Shown: positions 50,484 to 58,901, counted from the first letter of the stretch. The stretch: DNA of 62,133 bases from RGIG3159 sp045640565 (GCA_045640565.1 JAZUFG010000062.1:1-62133); one strand, 5' to 3'. A program made the numbers and translations. Notes: generated by a model from the letters alone, not told the origin.

Positions 50484-51896
50484 ATGAATGCAGTTATGAG
50501 GAAAAAGAGAATCAGAAACCTGCTGATCGGGCCATTCCTTTTTGCCCTTTTGACAGCTCTGCCCCTGCCCGGCTTTTCCTTGGGGGCCCGGGTTTCCGTG
50601 GGCACAGTCCTTTGGATGGGCTTCTGGTGGATCACCCTTCCCGTTGGCGCCGCCGTAACAGCCCTTCTGCCGATTTGCCTCAATGCTTTTTTCCGGGTCA
50701 TTCCCATGGACAAGATCACCTCCTGCTATTTTGCGGAAACGGTCATCCTGATTTTCGGCGCCTACCTGGTCACAGCTTCCTGGGAAGAGACGGGGCTGGA
50801 TAAGCGCTTGGCCATGAAGGCGCTCTGTATCATCGGGCCCTCCGTGGCCTCCCAGGTCCTGGTCTGGTTCCTTCTTTCCACGGTCCTCGCCATGTTCCTG
50901 CCCAAAGCAGTGGTGTGCGCTGTTTTGGTCCCCATTGCCGCCACCATGCTGAAATTCACCCTGGATAGAGCCATTGAGGAGAGCAGTGTGGGCCAGATCA
51001 TTCTGGCAGCCATTGCCTGGGGAACAGGCGTGGGCGGTATCGGGACGCCTCTTGGGGGCGCTATGAATCTGGTGGCAGTGGATGCCTTTGAGCAGCTTAC
51101 CGGGAAAGAGTTTATGTATACGGATTGGGTCATCCGCATGTTCCCCATGCTCATCGCCGTGGCAGTTCTGGATATCGCCTTTCTCTTCCTATACCGGCCC
51201 AAAAAGGAAAAGCTCACGGGAAGCAGGGAATATTTCCGGCGGGTTTACAGCGAATTGCCGCCCCTCTCCCGGGATGAGATCTGGAGCCTTGTTCTTTTCC
51301 TGGCGGCCACGCTTCTTGCCTTCACAAGAAGTCTCTATGCCGATCTTCTTCCCGGCTTCAAGCCTGCCTATGCCTTCCTCCTCTGCGGCGTTTTGACCTT
51401 CTTTGTTCCCAAAAAGAACGGGGAGCCCCTGCTCACCTGGAAGCTGGCAGAGAAAAAAGTGGGCTGGAGCCTCCTCTTCCTTTTCGCAGGAGGTTTGGCG
51501 GCCGGGAATATGATCCAGGATTCCGGCGCTGCGGAAGCTATCGCCGCCCTGATTACATCCGGCAATTTGAACGGAGGCTTTACCACCGTTTTGGTGATTG
51601 TCCTCTTTACCACGGTCCTTTCCGAAATCTCCAGCAATACTGCCGCCGCTGCCATTGCGGTGCCGATCATTATCAGCATAGCGGAGGGCTTGGGCCTGAG
51701 TCCCGTTCCCTATGTCTTCATCTCCATTGCAGCCTTTAATGTGGCCCATATGCTGCCCACCTCTGTGCGGGCGATCCCCGTGGGTCATGGTCTCCGACCG
51801 GAGTATCTTTTCAGGCACGGGGCCCTTCTTTACATTGCCAATGTCCTTTTGATTTCCCTTTTGGGAACGCTCATGCTGCCCCTCTTTACGCTTTGA
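50484..51896 (+). CDS. SLC13/DASS-family anion permease
   Basis: 470 residues, about 11-12 helices. Two SNT-type motifs of the family: GIGTPLGGAMNLVA in the first half and EISSNTAAAAIAVPI in the second. The last helices contain MLPTSVRAIPVGHG. DASS transporters take up or exchange dicarboxylates, citrate or sulfate with Na+. The first motif has GTPLGGAMN rather than SNT, so substrate is uncertain. ATG at 50484 with GGAG upstream. Confidence 0.87.
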   Translation: MNAVMRKKRIRNLLIGPFLFALLTALPLPGFSLGARVSVGTVLWMGFWWITLPVGAAVTALLPICLNAFFRVIPMDKITSCYFAETVILIFGAYLVTASWEETGLDKRLAMKALCIIGPSVASQVLVWFLLSTVLAMFLPKAVVCAVLVPIAATMLKFTLDRAIEESSVGQIILAAIAWGTGVGGIGTPLGGAMNLVAVDAFEQLTGKEFMYTDWVIRMFPMLIAVAVLDIAFLFLYRPKKEKLTGSREYFRRVYSELPPLSRDEIWSLVLFLAATLLAFTRSLYADLLPGFKPAYAFLLCGVLTFFVPKKNGEPLLTWKLAEKKVGWSLLFLFAGGLAAGNMIQDSGAAEAIAALITSGNLNGGFTTVLVIVLFTTVLSEISSNTAAAAIAVPIIISIAEGLGLSPVPYVFISIAAFNVAHMLPTSVRAIPVGHGLRPEYLFRHGALLYIANVLLISLLGTLMLPLFTL

Positions 51897-51943
51897 CCGG
51901 GGAAGCGGATCCTGCTTCGTAAAATTATGGAAAGGAGCGCCCT

Positions 51944-54400
51944 ATGCCCACACCGGACGAAGTCATTGAAAAGTATGCGCAGAAGGCCGAAGAGACCCGG
52001 AAAATGCGGGAAGCTCTCCGGCAGCGTCTCCTTGCCTTTGTGGAAGAGCTTCGCGCAGCCGAGGGCTTTGAGGAGAAAGCTCGGGCTGCCATTTGGCGCT
52101 ATTGCAGCGAGAAAAACGACCAGGCTGCCCTGAGAAAGACCAACGGCTGGATTCCGCCCAAAAAGCAGTTTTTGAAGGAAGTCCGGGAGAGCGAGGACTA
52201 TCAGCGGGAATTGACCCGCCTGAATTATAAAGATCCCAATTACATTGAATTTGAAAAGGCCCTGAAGCATCCGGAGAATTTTCTCTCCGGCCGGGCGCAG
52301 AGGCTCTTTCTGCGGATCCTTCACGGAGAAGAGAAGAAAAAATTCGAGGCCCTTCTCTCGGAGGAGAATGCCCTGGGAATTTCGGACTTTGTGGAGGTTT
52401 ATCTGGAAAGTCCGGACTGGGACGCCATCTTCCCGGAATTTATCCGGGCAGGAGAGACCATGGCGGAGGAGGCCCTTCGCTCCTTCAAAAGGATCAGCCG
52501 GGACAGTGTTCTGAACCTCATGGACGAGGACAGCGGAGACGACGAGCGGGAGCTTTTTCTTTACAGCGCCCTGGGTGTGGGCTCCTTTGCCTACCTCTGC
52601 GAATTTGCCGTGCTTGTCCTGCAGCGGGTCCTTCCCCGCTATGAAGAAGTCGCGGCCATAGCGGAGGCATTGGACCAGCGGGAGCCCCTTTTCCTGGGAC
52701 TGCAGTCCCGGCTGGAACTGCTCTCCTGGGATCGGGAACTGGCGGCAAGACTCCTGGGCTATTTTGACCGGGAGAAGCTGCTTGCCCTCCTTCTGGAGAA
52801 TCCGAACTGCCCGGCGCCCCTGCAGAAAAAGATCGCGGTCTGGCGGGAGGGGGAGCGGAAAAAATCCGAACTCCGCTATAACATCGTCACTGCCATGCCG
52901 GAGACCTATCAGGCTCTCTATCCCGCCACCAGAGCCATGAGGCGGCATTTTATTCTCCATGCCGGCCCCACCAATTCCGGCAAGACCTATGCGGGCATGC
53001 AGGCGCTCATGACCCATGAAAACGGGGTTTATCTGGGCCCCCTGCGCATGCTGGCTCTGGAAAAGGCCGATGAGATGAACGAGGCAGGCTTCCCCTGCAG
53101 CCTTCGGACCGGCGAGGAAGAGCGCCTGATTCCCGGCGCCCGATTCACATCCTCCACTGTTGAGCTGGCGGATTTTACGGTCCGCTATGCCTGCGCGGTG
53201 ATCGACGAATGCCAGATGATGACGGATCCTATCCGGGGCGGCGCCTGGACGGCAGCCCTCCTGGGCCTCCAGGCCGAGGAGATCCATGTCTGCCTTTCCC
53301 CCTGGGCCTTGGAGACTGTCCGGGAGCTCATTGAAAGCTGCGAGGACAGCTATGAAATTCAGGAGCATGAACGCGCCACGCCTTTGACGGCAGAGAATCG
53401 CCCGGTTTCCTTCCCGGGAGGCGTGCGGGATCATGATGCCTTGGTTGCCTTCTCCCGCAGATCGGTCCATGCCATTGCTTCCCGTCTGGAGCAGGCGGGG
53501 AAACCCTGCAGCATCATTTACGGCAATCTGCCCTATGATGTCCGGGAAAATGAAGCACGAAAATTCCGCCGGGGAGAGACAAAGATCCTTGTGGCTACGG
53601 ATGCCATCGGCATGGGCCTGAATCTGCCCATTCGCCGGGTGGTTTTCATGGAGTCGGAAAAGTTTGACGGCAGGCAGGTCCGGGATCTGGAAAGTGAGGA
53701 GATCCGCCAGATCGCAGGCCGCGCGGGCCGCCGGGGAATTTTCAAAGAAGGGTATGTTTCCTCGGTTCACGAAGATTTCCTCAAGGAGATTGCCGGGGCC
53801 GTTTATCATTATGAAAGCGAGCATGAAGTCCCCATGTTCGGCTTTCCCCGCCAGCTTTTGGGTATCGATTCGCCTGTTTCCGTCCTCATGCAGGAATGGA
53901 TGGCCATCCCGCCCCTGGAGGGCTTCCGGAAGGCAGACCTTTCCGAGCCGATCCTTCTGGCCCGGGAGGCCGAGCGATATATTGACGATAAATCCACGGT
54001 TTTCAGCCTTGCCATGATTCCCTTTGACAGCAAGGAGGAGCGTCTTCTGGAGACCTGGCTTTTCCTGACCAAGCTCCTTGCCCGGGGGCAGCTGGCCGGG
54101 GTTACGCCCCCGGAGATCCAGCCGGGGCAGAAACTCCTGGATTTGGAGCTCCAGTCCAAGATTTATGACCTCTATTTTCACTTCGGCAGGCTCTTTGACC
54201 GGCCCCTTCTCAAAGAAGAGGCCATGGCCAAAAAGGAGCAGATTTCCCGCCTGATCATGAAGGTGCTGGAGGCCAAGGGGAAGGAAATGCGGAAATGCAG
54301 CGTCTGCGGAAGTCCCTTGCCCTGGAATTCCCGCTTTACCGTCTGCGATTCCTGCCACCGCCTCTCCTCCCGCCGCTATTACAGACCGAAAACCCGCTGA
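51944..54400 (+). CDS. SUV3-like superfamily 2 RNA helicase
   Basis: 818 residues. Residues 1-335 are an N-terminal region with no recognised domain, largely helical and acidic. The helicase core begins with Walker A HAGPTNSGKTYAGMQAL (near 345), the SUV3 hallmark. The Walker B box is IDECQMMTDPIRGGAWT, matching the SUV3 pattern DEIQM.DP.RG.AWT. Motif VI is QIAGRAGRRG. The C-terminal part fits SUV3-type winged regions and ends in a zinc ribbon (CSVCG...CDSC). Mitochondrial SUV3 unwinds RNA for degradation; bacterial members are uncommon and little studied. ATG at 51944 after AAAGGAG. 28 bp before dsdA. Confidence 0.87.
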   Translation: MPTPDEVIEKYAQKAEETRKMREALRQRLLAFVEELRAAEGFEEKARAAIWRYCSEKNDQAALRKTNGWIPPKKQFLKEVRESEDYQRELTRLNYKDPNYIEFEKALKHPENFLSGRAQRLFLRILHGEEKKKFEALLSEENALGISDFVEVYLESPDWDAIFPEFIRAGETMAEEALRSFKRISRDSVLNLMDEDSGDDERELFLYSALGVGSFAYLCEFAVLVLQRVLPRYEEVAAIAEALDQREPLFLGLQSRLELLSWDRELAARLLGYFDREKLLALLLENPNCPAPLQKKIAVWREGERKKSELRYNIVTAMPETYQALYPATRAMRRHFILHAGPTNSGKTYAGMQALMTHENGVYLGPLRMLALEKADEMNEAGFPCSLRTGEEERLIPGARFTSSTVELADFTVRYACAVIDECQMMTDPIRGGAWTAALLGLQAEEIHVCLSPWALETVRELIESCEDSYEIQEHERATPLTAENRPVSFPGGVRDHDALVAFSRRSVHAIASRLEQAGKPCSIIYGNLPYDVRENEARKFRRGETKILVATDAIGMGLNLPIRRVVFMESEKFDGRQVRDLESEEIRQIAGRAGRRGIFKEGYVSSVHEDFLKEIAGAVYHYESEHEVPMFGFPRQLLGIDSPVSVLMQEWMAIPPLEGFRKADLSEPILLAREAERYIDDKSTVFSLAMIPFDSKEERLLETWLFLTKLLARGQLAGVTPPEIQPGQKLLDLELQSKIYDLYFHFGRLFDRPLLKEEAMAKKEQISRLIMKVLEAKGKEMRKCSVCGSPLPWNSRFTVCDSCHRLSSRRYYRPKTR

Positions 54401-54427
54401 ATACTTCTTTTGGAAAGGAGTTTTTCC

Positions 54428-55765
54428 ATGTTTTCATCTTCCCGAATTTCGGATTACACCCGGAAATTTCCCATCCTTGCCGATCTCATGGCCCACAGGG
54501 AAACTGCCTGGCTGAATCCGGACCTTCGCCCCTTTGCCGAAGCAGCTTCTGCCTGTGAACTCACCCTTGCGGATATAGAGGATGCCTCTGCCCGCCTGGA
54601 GCGTTTTGCGCCCTATATTGCCCGGGAGTTTCCCGATACGGCCATGATGGGGGGCATCATTGAATCGCCCCTCATGGAGATCCCGGCCATGAAAGCTGCC
54701 CTCCGAAAAGCCGGAGCGCAGGATCTGCAGGGCCGCCTTTTCCTGAAAATGGACAGTCATCTGCCGATTTCCGGCTCCATCAAGGCCAGAGGCGGGATCT
54801 ATGAGGTCCTGAAGACGGCGGAGGATATTGCCCTTCGGAGCGGGATGCTGCAGCTCAGCGACAACTATGCCGTCCTGGCGGAGCCGAAATTCCGGGAACT
54901 TTTTTCTTCCTATTCCATTGCCGTGGGTTCCACGGGAAATCTCGGCCTTTCCATCGGCATTATGAGCGCTGCCTTTGGCTTCCGCGTGACGGTCCACATG
55001 TCCGCGGATGCCCGCCAATGGAAAAAGGACCTTCTGCGCTCCAAGGGCGTGGAGGTGGTGGAATATGCCTCCGATTACAGCAAGGCTGTCGCGGAAGGGC
55101 GAAAGCTGGCAGAGCAGGACCCCAAATGCCACTTTGTGGATGATGAAAACTCCAGGACTCTCTTCCTGGGCTATGCGGTGGTAGCCCTTCGCCTGAAAGA
55201 GCAGCTGGAGGTTGAGGAAATTTCCGTAGATGCGGAGCATCCTCTCTTTGTCTATCTGCCCTGCGGAGTCGGCGGGGGACCGGGAGGCGTTGCCTTCGGT
55301 CTCAAGCAGGTCTTCGGGGATGCGGTCCATTGCTATTTTGCAGAGCCCACCCATGCCCCCTGCATGGTTTTGGGCATGGCTACCGGGGAGAACAGTCAAG
55401 TCTCCGTTCAGGATTTCGGCATTGATCCCCATACGGCAGCAGACGGTCTGGCAGTAGGCCGGGCCTCCGGCTTTGTGGGCGGGCTCATTCGCCCCTTCCT
55501 TTCGGGATGCTATACCCTCTCGGATGAGCGGATGTTTGCGGACCTCGCCCGCCTGGCAGACAGCGAGGGCATTTATCTGGAGCCCTCTGCCCTGGCAGGC
55601 ATGAAGGGGCCCGGCCTCGTGGAAAGCGGCATCCTCAAGGATGCCCAAACGGCAGACCTTCGCAATGGGGTCCACCTTGTCTGGGCCACCGGCGGCTCCA
55701 TGGTTCCCAAAGCGGATATGCAAGGCTACTATGAAAAGGGAAAGTCCCTGCTTAAGAATCAGTAA
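54428..55765 (+). CDS. dsdA: D-serine ammonia-lyase (D-serine dehydratase)
   Basis: 445 residues. The PLP lysine lies in LPISGSIKARGGIYE and the phosphate-binding Gly-rich loop in AVGSTGNLGLSIGIM. The C-terminus VWATGGSMVPKADMQGYYEKG is typical of DsdA. It converts D-serine to pyruvate and ammonia, a detoxifying/catabolic step. ATG at 54428 follows AAGGAG and is preferred to the upstream frame. It is probably co-transcribed with the SUV3-like gene. Its last 20 bases of coding sequence are part of the direct repeat flanking the toxin-antitoxin island. Confidence 0.93.
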   Translation: MFSSSRISDYTRKFPILADLMAHRETAWLNPDLRPFAEAASACELTLADIEDASARLERFAPYIAREFPDTAMMGGIIESPLMEIPAMKAALRKAGAQDLQGRLFLKMDSHLPISGSIKARGGIYEVLKTAEDIALRSGMLQLSDNYAVLAEPKFRELFSSYSIAVGSTGNLGLSIGIMSAAFGFRVTVHMSADARQWKKDLLRSKGVEVVEYASDYSKAVAEGRKLAEQDPKCHFVDDENSRTLFLGYAVVALRLKEQLEVEEISVDAEHPLFVYLPCGVGGGPGGVAFGLKQVFGDAVHCYFAEPTHAPCMVLGMATGENSQVSVQDFGIDPHTAADGLAVGRASGFVGGLIRPFLSGCYTLSDERMFADLARLADSEGIYLEPSALAGMKGPGLVESGILKDAQTADLRNGVHLVWATGGSMVPKADMQGYYEKGKSLLKNQ

Positions 55766-55884
55766 TCTTGAAACGCAGCTATTTGGGAAATGCGCCCGCG
55801 CTTGGAAAAGCAGGGCCTTCCCAGCATCAAAAGAGCATAAAAAAGCAGCAGAAAGCGGCCAAGGGAGTACCCTTGGTCGCTTTC
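55745..55884 (+). repeat. Left ~140-bp direct repeat of the toxin-antitoxin island
   Basis: Covers the last codons of dsdA, the stop and a ~120-bp 3' region ending in a terminator-like hairpin (AAAGCGGCCAAGGG/CCCTTGGTCGCTTT, 55852-55883). It matches 58704-58845 at roughly 80% or better by eye, including GGAAAAG, GGGCCTTCC and ATCAAAAGAGCATAA blocks. Confidence 0.85.
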
Positions 55885-55940
55885 AGAATGTTTAGGTTCG
55901 TTCTTCCCAAAATCACGCGCCTAAACCCATTATCACATGC

Positions 55941-55973
55941 AAAAGACAGAGGGACGGTTGTTCTTCTGTTTTG
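55941..55973. repeat. REP-like short palindromic repeat, copy 1
   Basis: Contains AAAGACAGAGGGACGGTTG and TTCTTCTGTTTTGA; the ends can pair. Nearly identical core at 56906-56935. GGGACGG-type hairpins of this look recur in many genomes as REP elements linked to RAYT transposases; that link is from general knowledge. Confidence 0.55.
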
Positions 55974-56003
55974 ATTTCAAAGACAAAAGAAGCGCCCGAA
56001 TCT

Positions 56004-56336
56004 TCATATTTGCTCCAGTAAGTCCAACAGTTCCGGGATATCATGCTTTACTGTATCATATATAATGGATAAATCAACACTGCCGTATTCATGGACAATC
56101 CTGTTTCGTAAACCCTTTATTGCCCGCCAAGGAATGTCAATACAGCCTGCTTTAAATTCGTCAGACAGCCTATCCGCATTCTCTGAAACCTGAATCAACC
56201 GAAACATGACAGAGTCCAGAAGAATCGCGTTCTTTTCAAATTCCTCCAAGCATATTTCTTTAGTGTTTTGATAGACAAACGCCAGGTCTTCTATTACTTT
56301 TCTCAGATAATAGCGGTCGTTTTTGCGGTTATCCAT
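56004..56336 (-). CDS. hepT: HEPN-domain RNase toxin, HepT/DUF86 family
   Basis: 110 residues. The HEPN catalytic motif R-x4-H-x-Y is intact as RNRIVHEY near residues 78-85. HepT cleaves RNA unless inactivated by its partner. Its start overlaps the MntA stop by 8 nt in the same operon, antitoxin first. Toxicity is prevented in the family by AMPylation of the HEPN tyrosine by MntA. Assignment to HepT rests on motif, length and partner. Confidence 0.88.
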   Translation of the reverse strand: MDNRKNDRYYLRKVIEDLAFVYQNTKEICLEEFEKNAILLDSVMFRLIQVSENADRLSDEFKAGCIDIPWRAIKGLRNRIVHEYGSVDLSIIYDTVKHDIPELLDLLEQI

Positions 56337-56799
56337 ATATCTTTATCCCGTCCTTCAAAATTTCATTTATCAGAGTGGGATTCTCATGAAGCTGCTCAAA
56401 GTTTAAGAGATCAATCTTCTTATGAAGATTTTCTCGCAAGGCTTCTGCCAAGGAAAAAAAGCGGATGCCTCCCACAGCGGTTGAGATCAAAAGGTCCACA
56501 TCACTCTCTTCTGTGGCATTTCCCTTTGCATAGGAACCGAAAAGATAACAGTATTCAACGGGATAATCTTGAAAAACGGATTCGCAGATTTCCCGAATCC
56601 GGGGAATATCCAAAACCCCGTGGCTTTCGTCTATGAATCCGTAAGCCTTCAGTTTTTCTTCCATAAAGCGATATTTTATTGTCCCTTCTTTGCCGGCAAG
56701 CGTCTCATAATTTTGATAGGTGCGAAGGGGAACTCCAAGATATTTCGCACATTCTGCCTGCGTAATCTGCTTGCTTTTCCGCAGTTCTTTCAGCGTCAT
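56329..56799 (-). CDS. mntA: MntA antitoxin: XRE DNA-binding domain fused to a minimal nucleotidyltransferase
   Basis: 156 residues. Residues 1-65 are an XRE helix-turn-helix (LRKSKQITQAECAKYLGVPLRTYQNYE). The C-terminal part is a minimal nucleotidyltransferase with the GSX10DXD motif, GSYAKGNATEESDVD. MntA AMPylates HepT to silence it. Fusion to its own DNA-binding domain is a variation on the usual stand-alone form and suits autorepression; palindromes with AAATACGCAA/TTGCGTATTT lie in its promoter. ATG at 56799 with GAGG upstream. Confidence 0.87.
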   Translation of the reverse strand: MTLKELRKSKQITQAECAKYLGVPLRTYQNYETLAGKEGTIKYRFMEEKLKAYGFIDESHGVLDIPRIREICESVFQDYPVEYCYLFGSYAKGNATEESDVDLLISTAVGGIRFFSLAEALRENLHKKIDLLNFEQLHENPTLINEILKDGIKIYG

Positions 56800-56818
56800 A
56801 GTTAGTCACCTCATTCGC

Positions 56819-56873
56819 ATTATAACACCGCGGGAAGAAATACGCAACATAAATACGCAATTTTTGCGTATTT
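56819..56873 (-). promoter_or_regulatory. mntA-hepT promoter with operator half-sites
   Basis: Minus-strand -35 TTGCGT (56842-56847), -10 TATAAT (56819-56824), 17-bp spacer. A 23-bp palindrome AAATACGCAA-TTT-TTGCGTATTT (56851-56873) and a third half-site AAATACGCAA (56838-56847), which covers the -35, would let the XRE domain of MntA repress its own promoter. Confidence 0.7.
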
Positions 56874-56905
56874 ATTTTTTGCTATACATGCAAAAATTGC
56901 GTGCC

Positions 56906-56935
56906 AAGACAGAGGGACGGTTGTTCTTCTGTCTT
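56906..56935. repeat. REP-like short palindromic repeat, copy 2
   Basis: AAGACAGA (56906-56913) and TCTGTCTT (56928-56935) form an 8-bp stem around GGGACGGTTGTTCT. Same core as 55941-55973. Confidence 0.55.
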
Positions 56936-56970
56936 GAACTCAAATGCCTCAAACTGCCCATTGACCAATA

Positions 56971-57025
56971 TAATGTAAATAATAATTGACATAATAGCTA
57001 AATATGATTATAATAATTTACATTA
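56971..57025 (+). promoter_or_regulatory. hipBA promoter and operator
   Basis: Perfect promoter: -35 TTGACA (56986-56991), -10 TATAAT (57009-57014), 17-bp spacer. It is flanked by perfect 10-bp inverted half-sites TAATGTAAAT (56971-56980) and ATTTACATTA (57016-57025), consistent with HipB dimers bracketing the promoter. Confidence 0.82.
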
Positions 57026-57038
57026 AGGAGGGCATGCC

Positions 57039-57359
57039 ATGAATAGGAAAACCACGGTAATTATGCCCGGAACGCAGAAGATACTGCTGCAAATGGGCGA
57101 GCAGATCAAAACTGCCCGGCTGCGGAGGCGGCTGTCTTCTGAACTTGTGGCAGAACGGGCAGGCATCAGCAGGGTGACCTTATGTAATATTGAAAAGGGG
57201 AGTCCTTCTGTTGCAATTGGCAGCTATGCTGCGGTGCTTCACGCACTTGGCGGTATGGATACGGATTTGCTGCTGCTTGCCAAAGACGATGAGTTGGGGC
57301 ACAAGCTGCAGGATCTGGAATTGCTCACTCGCCGACGCGCACCTAAGAGAGGAGAATAG
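57039..57359 (+). CDS. hipB: HipB-like XRE antitoxin/repressor
   Basis: 106 residues. XRE helix-turn-helix about 18-75 (IKTARLRRRLSSELVAERAGISRVTLCNIEKG). Basic N-terminal tail and short acidic/basic C-terminal tail. HipB binds HipA and represses the operon. ATG at 57039 follows AAGGAGG at 7 nt and is preferred to the ATG five bases before. HipA starts 2 nt after its stop, so translation is coupled. Confidence 0.85.
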   Translation: MNRKTTVIMPGTQKILLQMGEQIKTARLRRRLSSELVAERAGISRVTLCNIEKGSPSVAIGSYAAVLHALGGMDTDLLLLAKDDELGHKLQDLELLTRRRAPKRGE

Positions 57360-57361
57360 AA

Positions 57362-58615
57362 ATGTCCAAATCCATTTATGTATATGAAAACTGGAGCGGA
57401 GACACCCCGGTGAAGCTGGGAAAACTCCATATAGACCAGGCGAGAGGCAACGAACAATATGCATTTGAATATGACGAAGCCTGGTTGACTGTCGGCCAGT
57501 TTTCTCATGTATTGGATCCGGATCTTTCTTTGTATAAGGGCAGGCAGTATCCTATTGACAAGAATACTTTTGGCATTTTTGCAGATTCCGCCCCGGATCG
57601 ATGGGGGCGTCTGCTTATGCAGCGCAGAGAAAAGTATATTGCTGACAAAGAAGGAAGAAAGCCGAGAAAACTTTTAGAGAGTGATTACTTGCTGGGTGTT
57701 TATGATGAAACACGCATGGGAGCCATCCGTTTTTGCGCGGAAGACGGCGGCCCCTTTCTGTCTGCAGATAAGGAAATGGCTGCTCCTCCATGGGCAAGAC
57801 TGAGAAATCTGGAGGAAGCCTCCCGGCAGTTTGAAAAAGACGAGAGCAGTGTAGAAGATAGGTGGCTGAAACAGCTTATCGGCCCCGGGTCATCTTTGGG
57901 CGGAGCAAGGCCAAAAGCTACGGTTCAGGCTGTAGATGGTACTCTTTGGATTGCTAAATTTCCGTCGAAGCACGATGAGAATAACAACGGAGCTTGGGAG
58001 AAAGTTGTCCATGATTTGGCTCGGATTTGCGGATTGAATGTTCCGGAATCCCGATTGGAGACATTTTCAAAGCTGGGCAGCACATTTCTTGTGAAACGCT
58101 TTGATAGAGACCGTAACAGAAGAATCCATTTTGCATCTGCTATGACCATGTTGGGAAAAACGGACGGAGCCTCATCCTCTGATGGAACAAGCTATTTGGA
58201 GCTCGCCTCCTTTCTGCGAGCAAACGGAGCTTCAACGAAGACAGATTTGGTTGAGCTTTTCAGACGTATTGTGTTTAACATGGCAGTATCCAATACGGAT
58301 GACCATTTGCGAAATCATGGATTTATTCTCACCCGCACCGGTTGGCGTCTGTCACCCGTGTTTGATGTGAATCCTGTTCCTTACGGTGAGTATCTTGCCT
58401 TGAATGTGAGCGAGGAAGACAACTCCGTGGATTTTCATCTCGCCGTTGATACAGCAGAATACTATGGGATTTCAAATAAAGAAGCGGAAAAAATTGTGGA
58501 AGAAATATCCTCTGCTGTCAGGGTTAACTGGGAAAGATTAGCCGCATCGTACAGGTTGAGCCGCGAAAGTATTGAGAGGATGCGGCCGGCGTTCTCTGCG
58601 TGTGATTCAAAATAA
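57362..58615 (+). CDS. hipA: HipA-family serine/threonine kinase toxin
   Basis: 417 residues, near full HipA length. The N-terminal subdomain is followed by the kinase with Gly-rich loop GPGSSLGGARPKA, catalytic NTDDHLRNHGF and metal-binding SPVFDVNP. HipA toxins phosphorylate targets such as glutamyl-tRNA synthetase and cause growth arrest/persistence; this protein's target is unknown. Key residues all look intact, so it is probably active. Divergent from mntA-hepT, giving two toxin-antitoxin modules in one island. Confidence 0.9.
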   Translation: MSKSIYVYENWSGDTPVKLGKLHIDQARGNEQYAFEYDEAWLTVGQFSHVLDPDLSLYKGRQYPIDKNTFGIFADSAPDRWGRLLMQRREKYIADKEGRKPRKLLESDYLLGVYDETRMGAIRFCAEDGGPFLSADKEMAAPPWARLRNLEEASRQFEKDESSVEDRWLKQLIGPGSSLGGARPKATVQAVDGTLWIAKFPSKHDENNNGAWEKVVHDLARICGLNVPESRLETFSKLGSTFLVKRFDRDRNRRIHFASAMTMLGKTDGASSSDGTSYLELASFLRANGASTKTDLVELFRRIVFNMAVSNTDDHLRNHGFILTRTGWRLSPVFDVNPVPYGEYLALNVSEEDNSVDFHLAVDTAEYYGISNKEAEKIVEEISSAVRVNWERLAASYRLSRESIERMRPAFSACDSK

Positions 58616-58703
58616 CTGTGGGGTTTTCGCGCTTTTTCCACGGATGTCAATGGCAAGATGCCGTTGTTCAGAAACTGAAAAAATAGAAATTTGCAAAGGA
58701 GAA

Positions 58704-58845
58704 TCCCTGCTTAAGGGGCAGTGATCTTGAAACTCAAATTTTCGGGAAATGGGCTTGCGCTTGGAAAAGCGGGGCCTTCCCCGGATCAAAAGAGCATAAG
58801 AAAGCAGCAAAAAGCGGCTAAGGGGAGTGCCCTTGGCCGCTTTTT
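58704..58845 (+). repeat. Right ~140-bp direct repeat of the toxin-antitoxin island
   Basis: Copy of 55745-55884. It begins with ten codons like the dsdA end (ending CTT AAG GGG CAG TGA) although no dsdA precedes it, and ends in a terminator-like hairpin (58809-58846). Confidence 0.85.
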
Positions 58846-58846
58846 C
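58809..58846 (+). terminator. Terminator-like hairpin of the right repeat
   Basis: AAAAAGCGGC...GCCGCTTTTT stem with a CTAAGGG/CCCTTGG upper part. It would end hipBA transcripts. Confidence 0.75.
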
Positions 58847-58865
58847 TGTCTTTGGAAAAAACCGA

Positions 58866-58901
58866 TATCTTGCTTATTATCTTGCGTGCTATCTTGCGTA
58901 T
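58866..58901 (+). repeat. Three tandem 12-bp repeats
   Basis: Units TATCTTGCTTAT, TATCTTGCGTGC, TATCTTGCGTAT in direct succession, just before the WYL gene's stop (minus strand). No function apparent. Confidence 0.7.

Larger units (their letters stand above)
55745..58845. other. Toxin-antitoxin island bounded by direct repeats at the dsdA 3' end
   Basis: About 3.1 kb. MntA-HepT (minus) and HipB-HipA (plus) lie between imperfect direct repeats. It also carries two short REP-like hairpins. The interior is more AT-rich than flanking DNA. The right repeat restores ten codons resembling the dsdA end (AAA GGA GAA ... CAG TGA), as attachment sites at gene ends do. No integrase or transposase is seen inside. 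Confidence 0.65.

Noticed and set aside
51830..54358. 842-codon minus-strand open frame
   Set aside because: Antisense to the SUV3-like helicase, whose motifs are unmistakable; the long frame follows from codon bias in GC-rich DNA.
58866..58901. Three tandem 12-bp units read as a CRISPR-like array
   Set aside because: The units are contiguous without spacers, so not a CRISPR; simple tandem repeat. No CRISPR array or cas gene was seen anywhere in the window.
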